Of a stretch of DNA of 64,000 nt, positions 46,112-54,589 are shown piece by piece. The DNA comes from Arsenicibacter sp965247375 (lineage in GTDB: Bacteria; Bacteroidota; Bacteroidia; Cytophagales; Spirosomataceae). A program made the translations under genes and the position numbers. Every line of letters starts with the position of its first letter. The stretch's first letter is position 1. The notes beneath the pieces were generated by a model, which did not search any database, was not told the DNA's origin, and saw only the letters and a list, made by a program, of their open reading frames with translations. Location of the stretch: contig CBDFHU010000032.1 of assembly GCA_965247375.1 (NCBI GenBank), positions 62,001 through 126,000 of the forward strand, written 5' to 3'.

Positions 46112-46142
46112 AAAGTAAGTCAATCACCTGGTATTGTCAAGA
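46112..46142 (-). promoter_or_regulatory. Candidate rho promoter (-33 TTG, -7 TACTTTTG)
   Basis: On the minus strand TTG (46140-46142), a 20-base spacer and TACTTTTG (46112-46119) fit the Bacteroidota -33/-7 pattern. The next gene downstream is rho. Confidence 0.5.
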
Positions 46143-46225
46143 TAACGCGTAAAACAACAAAAAGTTTCTGATTTATTACGGAAAATTACCCGGTATTCAT
46201 TTCGTAATACGATATGCCGGGCAAA

Positions 46226-47353
46226 TTATATCAGTTTTTCGGCCTGACCGGCTGCGGCAGCATGCACAATCTGCGCGGGAAGGGCAAATGCGACCTGATG
46301 CCGTTGTACGATGTCGATAATACTGAAATTTATTTCTTCTTTAACGATCCGGAAATCAGAAATAGTGGGTGAGTCAACAAAAAAAATAACAAGCACGTCA
46401 AACCCGGAATCACCGAACGAGTCCAGCCGGACGTAGCTCGTTTTTTTATTGGTCCGGGCATGGTTCTGAAGCAGGCTGCGTAAATCCGTCAGGACCGCTT
46501 TCAGCCGGTCGGCCGGTGTGTCGTAGGGAAAACGCAGAATAAACCGTGCGCGCCGTGTTTGTCGTTCCGTTAAATTATCGAGTGACTGGCTGACCATGAG
46601 CCGGTTCGGGACGGTTAATAAGCTGCCGTCCTCGGTACGGATACGGGTGCTGCGGAAACCGATTTGTTCAACGTCGCCCGACATGCCTCCCACACTCACC
46701 GAGTCACCGACCAGAAACGGCCGGTCGAGGACAATGGCAAACGAGGCGAACAGGTTTTCGAGGGTTTCGCGTGCGGCAAGGGCCAGTGCCAGACCACCGA
46801 TTCCAAGGCTCGTAACCAGTGCCAGGACATTGACGTCATAGACCCAGCTGAGGGTTGCAAAAAGCCCCAGAAAACAGACGAACAGAATGAGCAGGTCGCG
46901 TACGAACGGTACCAGCTGATCATCAACCTTCGTCTCGGTTAGTTCTGCCCGTTTCTGAAACAGCAGCCCGACCACCTTTACCGCGCGGACGCAGAGCCAG
47001 GTGACCATGCTCATAAAGACGGTATTATAAACCCGTCCGACAATCATTCTCAGACCGAATTTTTCCGGCGGAATCAGGTTCCAGTGTTCAGGTATCGTCA
47101 GTTGATGACAGGCAACATAGATAACCGACATTAAAATAATGGCGTCAATCGGTGGCTTCATTAACTGCACAAAATCATTAAGCGGTACGCCGGCAATATC
47201 GCGTTTAAGTAACCGGTACACTAAATGGCTCATATGCCGAGCCAGAACACGGTGCAGAAACAGACCTGCCAGCAGAAAGCCGGCAAACCAGTACAGATTG
47301 TTCAGGGAGTTACCGGTAAAGTAGTGCTCAAGAAAATTCTGGAGGGTATTCAT
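46226..47353 (-). CDS. MscS-family small-conductance mechanosensitive channel
   Basis: 375 residues: several N-terminal membrane helices, then the pore helix and beta domain signature LGIGGLALALAARETLENLFASFAIVLDRPFLVGDSV, GDVEQIGFRSTRIRTEDGSLLTVPN and a C-terminal alpha/beta domain. The AGGLALALAA-ETLEN block is the TM3 pore sequence. It opens on hypo-osmotic shock to release solutes. Divergent from coaX with 270 bases between; downstream of it on the plus strand direction is the rho leader. Named mscS subtype (S, K or YnaI-like) cannot be set. Confidence 0.92.
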   Translation of the reverse strand: MNTLQNFLEHYFTGNSLNNLYWFAGFLLAGLFLHRVLARHMSHLVYRLLKRDIAGVPLNDFVQLMKPPIDAIILMSVIYVACHQLTIPEHWNLIPPEKFGLRMIVGRVYNTVFMSMVTWLCVRAVKVVGLLFQKRAELTETKVDDQLVPFVRDLLILFVCFLGLFATLSWVYDVNVLALVTSLGIGGLALALAARETLENLFASFAIVLDRPFLVGDSVSVGGMSGDVEQIGFRSTRIRTEDGSLLTVPNRLMVSQSLDNLTERQTRRARFILRFPYDTPADRLKAVLTDLRSLLQNHARTNKKTSYVRLDSFGDSGFDVLVIFFVDSPTISDFRIVKEEINFSIIDIVQRHQVAFALPAQIVHAAAAGQAEKLI

Positions 47354-47623
47354 GGAACTAAAGAACTAAGCAGCGAAGCATCGCATTGTATCAGCAGGTA
47401 AGGTAGCCGGTGATCAGACAATTTGCGGCTCAGGCGCGCTGAGAACGTCATACTGCCGGCTTTTGTGTCCCAAACGCCGGAATAATGTTAAAAATAATTA
47501 AATCAGACCGTATTTACGGCGAATATAGGGTTATTTGACGTTGCAAACATGTGCAACGCAACGAAACCGGTTTGAAAGGAGTACAAATGCGTACAACCCT
47601 GCTCCATAACTGTAGCTGAACAC

Positions 47624-48379
47624 ATGAATTTAATTGTTGACTGGGGAAATACCCGGATCAAGGCGGCCTGGTTTGATGGCGCAACATTAACGGCAACTGA
47701 CCGTTTTACGTCCGTTGATCAGTTGGGTAAGGCAATTGCGGTGAAACGTCCGGACCGGATGATTGTTTCCTCGACAAGCCATGCCGGTCAGTCGCTGGCC
47801 GATGCCATTCCGGAACTGGCCGGTATTGACTGGCTGGTGCTGGATGCTCAGCTGCCGGTGCCGGTCACGAAAAACTATGAGACGCCGCATACGCTGGGAG
47901 CCGACAGGGTTGCGGCAGCAGTAGGGGCCATGGCCATGTTTCCGGAGCAGGACTGTCTGATTCTGGATCTGGGTACCTGCATTACGGGCGATATTGTAGA
48001 TCGTACGGGCACGTTTCAGGGGGGGCTTATCTCCCCGGGGCTGAACATGCGCCTACTGGCTATGCATCAGCAAACGGCGCGGTTACCGCTGATACCGGTG
48101 CAGGAAATCCGGGAAACCGGCTGGCCACCCCTGTTAGGTAAAAATACCAGGCAGGCGATGAGCAGCGGGGCTGTCAGCGGGATGTTATTTGAACTGGAGG
48201 GGATTATTGCCGGACACCGCAAGAAATACCCTGATTTAACCGTAGTTCTGTGCGGTGGGGACGCGTCCCTTTTTGAAAGTCATCTGAAACCCCCGATATT
48301 TGCAGTGCCGGAGTTGGTGCTGCGGGGATTGAACCGTATTTTAGAATATAATGTCAAGAAATTACCAGCGATTCAGTAA
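47624..48379 (+). CDS. coaX: Type III pantothenate kinase
   Basis: 251 residues with MNLIVDWGNTRIKAAWF (phosphate 1), TPHTLGADRVAAAVGA and ILDLGTCITGDIVDRTGTFQGGLISPG, the ASKHA-fold motifs of CoaX. It phosphorylates pantothenate in the first committed step of coenzyme A synthesis without feedback inhibition by CoA and needs a monovalent cation. Its end overlaps the next gene's start by 29 bases, and lptC follows, an arrangement I remember as common in this order. coaBC for later steps is at 54.6 kb. Confidence 0.95.
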   Translation: MNLIVDWGNTRIKAAWFDGATLTATDRFTSVDQLGKAIAVKRPDRMIVSSTSHAGQSLADAIPELAGIDWLVLDAQLPVPVTKNYETPHTLGADRVAAAVGAMAMFPEQDCLILDLGTCITGDIVDRTGTFQGGLISPGLNMRLLAMHQQTARLPLIPVQEIRETGWPPLLGKNTRQAMSSGAVSGMLFELEGIIAGHRKKYPDLTVVLCGGDASLFESHLKPPIFAVPELVLRGLNRILEYNVKKLPAIQ

Positions 48380-49676
48380 AGTTTTAGGGTTTGGGGGCTT
48401 GTTGTTGTCCTGCATGTCACCAGCTGCGCGTGCGCAGGGGTTAGGAAATTCGCCTTATTCAGCGTTAGGAGTCGGAGAAGAATACAGCCAGGCGAATATT
48501 GCCAACCTGGGTATGGGAAGCGTCGGTATCAGTAACGCAAATACCATCCATTTGAACCTGCAAAACCCTGCCTTACTGGCCCGCCGCGCCCGGTTTACGG
48601 TTTTTGAAGTCGGTATCATCGGACAATATAAGCCGCAGATAAGCCAGAATCAGGGTGGCGCAACGATGTCACAGCGTGATTTCGGTGCTAACATTAATTA
48701 TATCGCTCTGGCCTTCCCGGCTTCGTCGCGGTGGACTGCTTCGCTGAATCTGCGTCCCTATTCGTATGTTGACTACCAGACAAAGGTGTTCGACAAAGTA
48801 CCGAATACGATCTATGAAGTACAGAAAAACTATTCGGGAAAAGGAGCCTTGAATAAAGCATCGTTTTCCAATGGTTTCCGTTTCTTCAAAAACCTGTACG
48901 TTGGTGTTGAAGCCACATACCTGTTCGGGAATATAACGAATAACTCAGATTCACGGCTGTTGATCAATGATGTGGTGTCGTCGGTTCAGCCACAGGATAT
49001 TACTGTATCGCGGATTAACCGTACCAATTACAGCGACATCGTCTGGAAACTGGGTGGCGCCTGGCGTCCGAAACTAGGGGAGAAGTGGACGCTGAATGTA
49101 GGCGCTACGTATGATCCCCGAACTAACGTAAAGGCAGTTCAGACGGATGTAAATCAGCTGGTTACTCTGTCGGGGACCAGTCTTTCCGACCCGGACACCC
49201 TGCGGGCTAATCTGGCCGGTCATGTGACATTGCCGGAGCAGGTACAATTCGGAATCAGTCTTGAACGTAACAACAAGCTGACTGTCGGACTGGATGTTGG
49301 TTTTCAGAAGTGGAGCCAGTTCCGGACCGCTGATAACTCCAATCCCAAACTAATGGATGGGATGCGGGTTGCGGCCGGATTAGAGTATGTTCCTAAGATT
49401 ACGTCAACAAAATACTGGGATCTCGTAACGTACCGTGCCGGTTTTCAGTACATCAAGTCTCCATATCAGGTTTCCGGTAAACAATTGAACGACATTAACG
49501 GTAGTCTTGGAATTTCTCTGCCTATCGGTTCCTACTTCGTAAATAACCTGAATCTGGCCGTGGTTGGCGGGCAGCGGGGAACGCTGATTGGTACGCAAAT
49601 CCGTGAACGCTACGTTAAAATTGCCTTGGGCTTTACCCTGAACGATAAGTGGTTCTACCGCTACGCGCTTGATTAA
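48351..49676 (+). CDS. Outer-membrane beta-barrel protein
   Basis: 441 residues with signal peptide (cleavage near ARAQ). The mature start GLGNSPYSALGVGEEYSQANIANLGMGSVGIS is characteristic of FadL/OmpP1-like barrels of this phylum, with NPALLARRARFTVFEVG, then alternating strands ending KIALGFTLNDKWFYRYALD. Function is likely transport of hydrophobic molecules or structural; not proven. Start ATG 48351 lies within coaX, so translation is coupled. lptC follows 51 bases later. Confidence 0.78.
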   Translation: MSRNYQRFSKVLGFGGLLLSCMSPAARAQGLGNSPYSALGVGEEYSQANIANLGMGSVGISNANTIHLNLQNPALLARRARFTVFEVGIIGQYKPQISQNQGGATMSQRDFGANINYIALAFPASSRWTASLNLRPYSYVDYQTKVFDKVPNTIYEVQKNYSGKGALNKASFSNGFRFFKNLYVGVEATYLFGNITNNSDSRLLINDVVSSVQPQDITVSRINRTNYSDIVWKLGGAWRPKLGEKWTLNVGATYDPRTNVKAVQTDVNQLVTLSGTSLSDPDTLRANLAGHVTLPEQVQFGISLERNNKLTVGLDVGFQKWSQFRTADNSNPKLMDGMRVAAGLEYVPKITSTKYWDLVTYRAGFQYIKSPYQVSGKQLNDINGSLGISLPIGSYFVNNLNLAVVGGQRGTLIGTQIRERYVKIALGFTLNDKWFYRYALD

Positions 49677-49727
49677 CAATGAACAAGGTTTTATTACTTG
49701 TTGTTAACTAAGTGTTCACGTTAGATT

Positions 49728-50285
49728 ATGCGCCCGAAATTGTTCTTACGTTCTGCTGCTTTCCTGTTCGCTGCCAGCGTATGCTGGTCGTGTGAAGAGC
49801 AGAAGACTGCAAAAAAATACGAAGCCTATAAAGGGCCGATCGAAGAGATTAATAACGTTCAGATGCTGTATAGCGAGGCGGCGCTGATGAAAGTCAGGAT
49901 GACTACGGCGCGGCAGCTGCGCTTTCTGAACGAAGACCGGACGTATCCGGAAGAGGTACATATCGACTTTTACGGTCCGACCGGCGCCAATGTCGTTACG
50001 ACACTCCGGTCTGATTCCGGTCGTTACGATAAAGCCAAGGACCTGTATACCGTCCTCGGAAACGTGGTGGTAGTAAACAAGGAGAAGCAGGAAACGCTTG
50101 AGACCGATGTGCTTAACTGGAATCCTAATACGAAAAAAGTATATACCGAGCGACCGGTAACTATTACGAGTAAGCTGACCGGCGAGCGGCTGAAGGGCAT
50201 CGGTCTGGATGCCAATCAGGATTTTTCGCGCTATGCGATCCGTAAACCTACGGGGGTATTCAATGTTGAAAGCACACCTTTTTAA
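49728..50285 (+). CDS. lptC: LPS export ABC transporter periplasmic protein LptC
   Basis: 185 residues with lipobox-like VCWSC near residue 22, then GPIEEINNVQMLYSEAALMKVRMTTARQL and GRYDKAKDLYTVLGNVVVVNKEKQETLETDVLNWNP..KVYTERPVTI, the OstA-like jellyroll of LptC. It passes lipopolysaccharide from the LptBFG transporter to LptA in the periplasm. Ends the coaX-barrel-lptC operon; a perfect 38-bp palindrome follows. The OstA-like partner is at 58.0 kb. Confidence 0.9.
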   Translation: MRPKLFLRSAAFLFAASVCWSCEEQKTAKKYEAYKGPIEEINNVQMLYSEAALMKVRMTTARQLRFLNEDRTYPEEVHIDFYGPTGANVVTTLRSDSGRYDKAKDLYTVLGNVVVVNKEKQETLETDVLNWNPNTKKVYTERPVTITSKLTGERLKGIGLDANQDFSRYAIRKPTGVFNVESTPF

Positions 50286-50302
50286 GCCGGTCAGGTCGTT
50301 AT

Positions 50303-50340
50303 AAACCGAAACGGGAGTCAGCTGACTCCCGTTTCGGTTT
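50303..50340. terminator. Perfect 38-bp palindromic bidirectional terminator
   Basis: AAACCGAAACGGGAGTCAG and its exact complement meet without a loop, between the converging lptC and cytochrome c genes. It overlaps the last base of the cytochrome gene's stop codon. Confidence 0.85.
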
Positions 50341-50759
50341 TATGGTCGTTTAAGTACTTCCTTCACGTGTGCTACATCCACCAGTTCAGGGTCATTACCC
50401 CAGCGGTCATAAATGAACGTCATGAGTTCCGCAATTTCCAGATCACTCAACTGAGGATTGGGTGGCATAACGCGGTTGTATCGCTTGTTGTTGACCTGAA
50501 CCGGTCCTTGTAATCCATACCGGATCAGATGAATTACCGAATCTTTTTTGGCAAGGTAATCCGATTTAGCGATAGGCGGATAGAGGGCTTCCAGGCCTTT
50601 CCCGTCCGGCTGGTGACAGTTGGCGCAGGTATTCTGGTATACCAGCATACCTTCTGTGATATACTTCTGTCGTTTGATCTCTTCCTGGCTTTGGCAATTG
50701 CTCATCAGAAGCAGCGTTCCGGCGAGCAGGCCGAGGCCGTAATATAGTGTCAGTTTCAT
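50340..50759 (-). CDS. Single-haem cytochrome c lipoprotein
   Basis: 139 residues with lipobox LMSNC near 22 and a haem site CANCHQPDGKGLEALYPPIAKS (CxxCH near 47), distal methionine in VMPPNPQLSDLEIAELMTFIYDRW. Periplasmic membrane-anchored electron carrier. It follows the SCO gene with a 4-base overlap (ATGA), so it is in one operon with a copper-insertion factor, hinting at a link to cytochrome c oxidase. Confidence 0.92.
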   Translation of the reverse strand: MKLTLYYGLGLLAGTLLLMSNCQSQEEIKRQKYITEGMLVYQNTCANCHQPDGKGLEALYPPIAKSDYLAKKDSVIHLIRYGLQGPVQVNNKRYNRVMPPNPQLSDLEIAELMTFIYDRWGNDPELVDVAHVKEVLKRP

Positions 50760-51409
50760 CCCTTCTTTTCGGCAAGGAGCTTATCCATGTCGCTCATTAA
50801 CTGATTTACTCCTTTTTCGGTAGTGCCGTCGTAGACACCGCGAACGTGCTTGTCTTTATCAATCAATACAAATGCGCCGCTATGAACTACGCCGCCGGGA
50901 GCCGATTTATCTTCGGCGGCGGTGACCATGTAGCTATCCTGACCGATTTCGTAAATTTTTTCTCTCGGGCCTGTCAGAAAAAGCCATTGTTTTCCTGTGA
51001 CGCCCAAATTACCGGCAAACTCGTTAAGGATAGCTACCGAGTCATGAGCCGGATCAATGGTATGTGACAGGATCATGACGGCGTTATTGCCCTTAAAACG
51101 TTCGTAAAGCCGTTTCATCTGGGTTTTCATCTTAGGACAGATGGTCGGGCAGGTGGTAAAGAAGAAGTCGGCCACGTAGATTTTATTGGCAACCGTTTTG
51201 TCAGTAACGGTATCGCCGTATTGATCCACAAATGAAAAAGCAGGAATAGCGTGATAGATTGTATCCGTAACCTGTTTTCCGCCGGTAGTCCGCTGTACCG
51301 TCTTTTTATCACCGAGGAACGGTAGTTTATCCGAACCCCGCTGACAAGCCCAGTTAACCAGCAGTATGCCGGTTAAGAGACTAAGGTTTAGCCAGAAACT
51401 GACGCGCAT
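50756..51409 (-). CDS. SCO family copper chaperone (SCO1/SenC)
   Basis: About 217 residues from MRVSFWLNLSLLTGILLVNW, a lipoprotein-like or membrane-anchored start (cysteine in NWACQ). Thioredoxin-like domain with VADFFFTTCPTICPKMKTQM (CxxxC) and GGVVHSGAFVLID (conserved His). It loads copper into the CuA centre of cytochrome c oxidase. ATG 51442 in frame adds 11 residues (MSKKKLAAVLP) but overlaps the upstream gene by 62 bases; 51409 is preferred. Followed by the cytochrome c gene. Confidence 0.92.
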   Translation of the reverse strand: MRVSFWLNLSLLTGILLVNWACQRGSDKLPFLGDKKTVQRTTGGKQVTDTIYHAIPAFSFVDQYGDTVTDKTVANKIYVADFFFTTCPTICPKMKTQMKRLYERFKGNNAVMILSHTIDPAHDSVAILNEFAGNLGVTGKQWLFLTGPREKIYEIGQDSYMVTAAEDKSAPGGVVHSGAFVLIDKDKHVRGVYDGTTEKGVNQLMSDMDKLLAEKKG

Positions 51410-51839
51410 TGGCAATACTGCTGCTAATTTTTTCTTTGACATTATTCACTTTTCCTTTCTCCTGCTCCAGATAACGCAAAGCATCGGCCGACTCCAGTTT
51501 TTTGAGTGTATCAGCATTGTATCCGTTCATCCAGGCCATCATCAGACTATCGGCTTCGCCTAATTGCCGGGATAAAAGGGCCGCCTGAGTTTTCTTTTCA
51601 TCGGAGAGAACGGTAGCCGAAGCAGAGGTGGCAGCAAGGCTGTCTTCTGTACTGATCAGTTGATTTAGCTCCTTGCGGAGTTTCATAATCTCACCGATTT
51701 TAGGCATTACTTCATCATGTACGGCAAAAACCTCTTTCTCTGTTTTGTCAATGGTTTCCTGCTGTCCGGAATTTCCGCAGGAAAACAGAATAGCACTAAG
51801 AAGCATGGTTGCCGGAAAGGTCAGTACAAATTTTTTCAT
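51381..51839 (-). CDS. Small coiled-coil lipoprotein
   Basis: 152 residues, lipobox ILFSC (cysteine 21), then long helices: EKEVFAVHDEVMPKIGEIMKLRKELNQLI and a C-terminal KKLESADALRYLEQEKGKVNNVKEKISSSI. The pattern is of the short alpha-helical lipoproteins annotated as viral A-type-inclusion-like in this phylum. Function unknown. It overlaps the SCO start by 29 bases. Confidence 0.7.
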   Translation of the reverse strand: MKKFVLTFPATMLLSAILFSCGNSGQQETIDKTEKEVFAVHDEVMPKIGEIMKLRKELNQLISTEDSLAATSASATVLSDEKKTQAALLSRQLGEADSLMMAWMNGYNADTLKKLESADALRYLEQEKGKVNNVKEKISSSIANARQFLAKP

Positions 51840-51847
51840 GATTGTGT

Positions 51848-51898
51848 TTACAACTGGTAGCGTATAATCGACTGAACGCCGTAGCGCGGCAGATAGTT
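51848..51898 (-). pseudogene. Possible C-terminal remnant of an outer-membrane protein
   Basis: Minus-strand codons just after the recN stop read NYLPRYGVQSIIRYQL and stop at 51848. The alternating pattern ending in leucine after an aromatic residue is that of the last strands of a porin. Nothing upstream extends it because recN's own frame occupies that sequence. It may be the tail of a gene deleted between recN and the lipoprotein, or a coincidence. Confidence 0.3.
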
Positions 51899-53570
51899 AC
51901 CTGACCGCTACCGTAGCGTTTTGTTTCAGAATTTCACGGGCATGTTTCAGCGTACTCTGCGACGGATTATTTCCACCGATCATCTGCGCAATTTCCTGTA
52001 CCCGTTCATCCAGACTGAGCTGCCGGATCCGGCTAACGGTTTTATCGGCGGAATGATCTTTGTACACAAAATAATGCGCCGTTCCCTTACCGGCAATCTG
52101 TGGCAGGTGCGTAATGGCAATAATCTGGTGATTATGGGCCATCTCGCGCATCATAATTCCCATTTTAATGGCGATTTCACCCGAGATTCCGGTATCAATC
52201 TCATCAAAAATAATGGTCGGTAAGGAACGCTTGCTGGCCAGAATGTATTTAATTGCCATCATGAGACGGGAGAATTCACCGCCCGACGCGACATTCTTTA
52301 GCTGCTGTTGCTTGATGCCCTTGTTGGCACTGAACAGAAACGAAACGGTGTCAATGCCGGTCATGGTTGGTTTACCGGTCTCAGACAGAATATGCAGCGA
52401 AGCATTCGGCATGCCAAGATCGGCCAGCAGCGTGGCAATTTCCTGCTCAATCGGCTTCAGCACTGCCAGGCGGGCGGCTGAAAGTGCAGAAGCACTCTGC
52501 ATCATCACCTGACGGGTTTGTTCTGCCCGTGCCTTCGCCGCATCCAGCTCATCGTCCAGATTCAGTACCTTGCTGACTTTTTTGGCCAGCTCTTCCTGAA
52601 TGATGAGTAATTCCCGGACTGTTTTTACCTGATGTTTGGTCTGAAGCTGGTAAATAACTGACAACCGTTCCCGTATTGTTTCTGCGCGGTCTTCATTGGT
52701 TTCCACGCCATCCTGTTCGTCGCTGATCTCACCGGCCAGATCCCGTAATTCAATCAGGGCGCTTTGGGCGCGTTCGAGCAACGGCTCATACTGTGCCGAA
52801 AGTTTACTGACGGTCGACAGGCTGCTGACAACCCCTTTAAGCAGGTCAATAACCGACTGTTCCGGATTGTCCAGATAGTCGCTGGCCAGCTGTAACCGTT
52901 CGCGGATTTCTTCGGCATTTTCCAGTACATTCAGTTCCTGTTCCAGCTGCTCCTGCTCATCGGCCTGCAGCTGAACTTTCGATAGCTCTTTGTACAGAAA
53001 CTTATTATAATCAAACTCCTTACGCATCGAGGAGGCTTCCTGCTGGAGTTTGTCATATGACTGCTGGGCTTTTCGGTAGGTCTGGAAATCGTTATGGTAT
53101 ACCCTGAGCAGGTCATCGTCCTGGGCGTAGGTATCTACAATCTGAAGCTGGTATTCATTAGAGCCCAGCAAAACCGAATCATGCTGGGAATGGATGTCCA
53201 TCATCTGGCTGGTTACCCGGCGCAGGACATCCAGTGTCACGGGGGTATCATTCACGAAGGCCCGTGATTTGCCGCTCGGGCTGATTTCGCGCCGGACAAC
53301 ACACGTAGTGCCATAGTCCAGCTCTTCTTCATCAAAAAGCTGTTCAATGAAATAGCCGGCCACATTGAAGGTCCCTTCAATGATGCACTTTTTTTCCGGA
53401 TCGTAAAGTACTTTAGTATCTGCGCGGTTGCCCAGCAAAAGGCCGATGGCTCCCAGCATAATTGATTTCCCGGCACCTGTTTCGCCTGTAATGATATTGA
53501 GTTCATTATCAGGGGTTAACTCAAGCCTGTCAATCAGGGCGTAGTTTTTTATTAGTAAATGCGTCAGCAT
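51897..53570 (-). CDS. recN: DNA repair ATPase RecN
   Basis: 557 residues of the SMC-like family. Walker A GETGAGKS at 29-36, coiled-coil arms in the middle, and a C-terminal ATPase lobe with the ABC signature VASGGEFSRLMMAIKYIL and Walker B TIIFDEIDTGISGEIA. Acts at the start of double-strand break repair, aligning broken ends. Located downstream of the DUF4835 gene, an arrangement typical of the phylum. No SOS box evident. Confidence 0.95.
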   Translation of the reverse strand: MLTHLLIKNYALIDRLELTPDNELNIITGETGAGKSIMLGAIGLLLGNRADTKVLYDPEKKCIIEGTFNVAGYFIEQLFDEEELDYGTTCVVRREISPSGKSRAFVNDTPVTLDVLRRVTSQMMDIHSQHDSVLLGSNEYQLQIVDTYAQDDDLLRVYHNDFQTYRKAQQSYDKLQQEASSMRKEFDYNKFLYKELSKVQLQADEQEQLEQELNVLENAEEIRERLQLASDYLDNPEQSVIDLLKGVVSSLSTVSKLSAQYEPLLERAQSALIELRDLAGEISDEQDGVETNEDRAETIRERLSVIYQLQTKHQVKTVRELLIIQEELAKKVSKVLNLDDELDAAKARAEQTRQVMMQSASALSAARLAVLKPIEQEIATLLADLGMPNASLHILSETGKPTMTGIDTVSFLFSANKGIKQQQLKNVASGGEFSRLMMAIKYILASKRSLPTIIFDEIDTGISGEIAIKMGIMMREMAHNHQIIAITHLPQIAGKGTAHYFVYKDHSADKTVSRIRQLSLDERVQEIAQMIGGNNPSQSTLKHAREILKQNATVAVR

Positions 53571-53664
53571 ACGGTTAGCTCCTTACAAAGTAAACAACGC
53601 ACTCAGGCTGGCGGGTTCCCTGCCGGAATGCGTGCAACGTTAAAAAAAAGCGCTGAATATCACC

Positions 53665-54570
53665 CTAATTTAACAGGCGGCGGTAGGCTTCTGTTTTGCC
53701 CGGATCTAACTGAGCCAGCAAATCGAACGCCTTTTTACGTTCATTCGGCGTCCCTTCATACATGATATTGATGATTTCTTCCCCTTTCGCATCGAAAAAC
53801 GAGTTGATCAGCACCGAGTTGGGCACCTGTAACATCAATTTACGGATATTCGTCAGCAGATCAAGAGTTTGCTTCCGGACTTCAATCGGGTTCGATGAAA
53901 ACAGATCGAGGCCCAGGCGATGATAAGTATACAATCCTTCACGGAACGTCAGGAATTGCTGGTTCTGTAGGTTTTCGACCAGATAATAGCGGTTCCGTTT
54001 GTCCCCTTCGGGACCCCAGTAGCTGCGGGCCGGTCCCTGCTGGGCATAGTTCATAACCGAATAAGCCTTTTGTACGTATGGATTACCACCTAGTTTGCTG
54101 AAGGTGTCATAATCAACAGCCAGTGCCAGATAAGCGTAGAAGGCAACGATCGACGTAAGTTCGTCGGTATACAGGTTGTCACGGTAATAAACCGGCTGGG
54201 TCGGCAGGTAGGCAAAACTGAAATTCCGGTCAACGTAACTGAACACCGTTGTTTCATAATTTGTCCCGTATACGGGCCGGGTAATAATAAACTGCGCCGT
54301 TCCTTCAAATACACCCTGCGAAGTCGATTTCAGCAGGTTAATATTCAGGGAACAGTTTATTTTTTCCGTCGATGTGAACTGATCATTGGTCCAGCGACGG
54401 TTATTAAGCATGTCTGTAATAAAGGCCTTTAACTGATCATAATACGTGAAATCAGTTTTCTGCTGAGCCGCCAGCTGGTCAGCATTGACCGTAACGCGGC
54501 AGTTAAGCTCCTGTGCCTGAGCCGTAAGGAAGAGGCAGACCGACAGGCAGCATGTGAGGAAGAATTTCAT
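53665..54570 (-). CDS. DUF4835 family exported protein
   Basis: 301 residues after a signal peptide (MKFFLTCCLSVCLFLTAQAQ). Typical DUF4835 sequence: ELNCRVTVN, LKAFITDMLNNRRWTNDQF, EKINCSLNINLL, YRDNLYTDELTSIVAFYAYL, RSYWGPEGDKRNRYYLVENL, GEEIINIMYEGTPNERKKAF. Conserved across Bacteroidota beside coaBC and recN. Likely envelope-located; role unknown. The ATG at 54600 would place the signal peptide ten residues in; 54570 is preferred. Confidence 0.85.
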   Translation of the reverse strand: MKFFLTCCLSVCLFLTAQAQELNCRVTVNADQLAAQQKTDFTYYDQLKAFITDMLNNRRWTNDQFTSTEKINCSLNINLLKSTSQGVFEGTAQFIITRPVYGTNYETTVFSYVDRNFSFAYLPTQPVYYRDNLYTDELTSIVAFYAYLALAVDYDTFSKLGGNPYVQKAYSVMNYAQQGPARSYWGPEGDKRNRYYLVENLQNQQFLTFREGLYTYHRLGLDLFSSNPIEVRKQTLDLLTNIRKLMLQVPNSVLINSFFDAKGEEIINIMYEGTPNERKKAFDLLAQLDPGKTEAYRRLLN

Positions 54571-54589
54571 AAATGGAAATGCGCTGATG

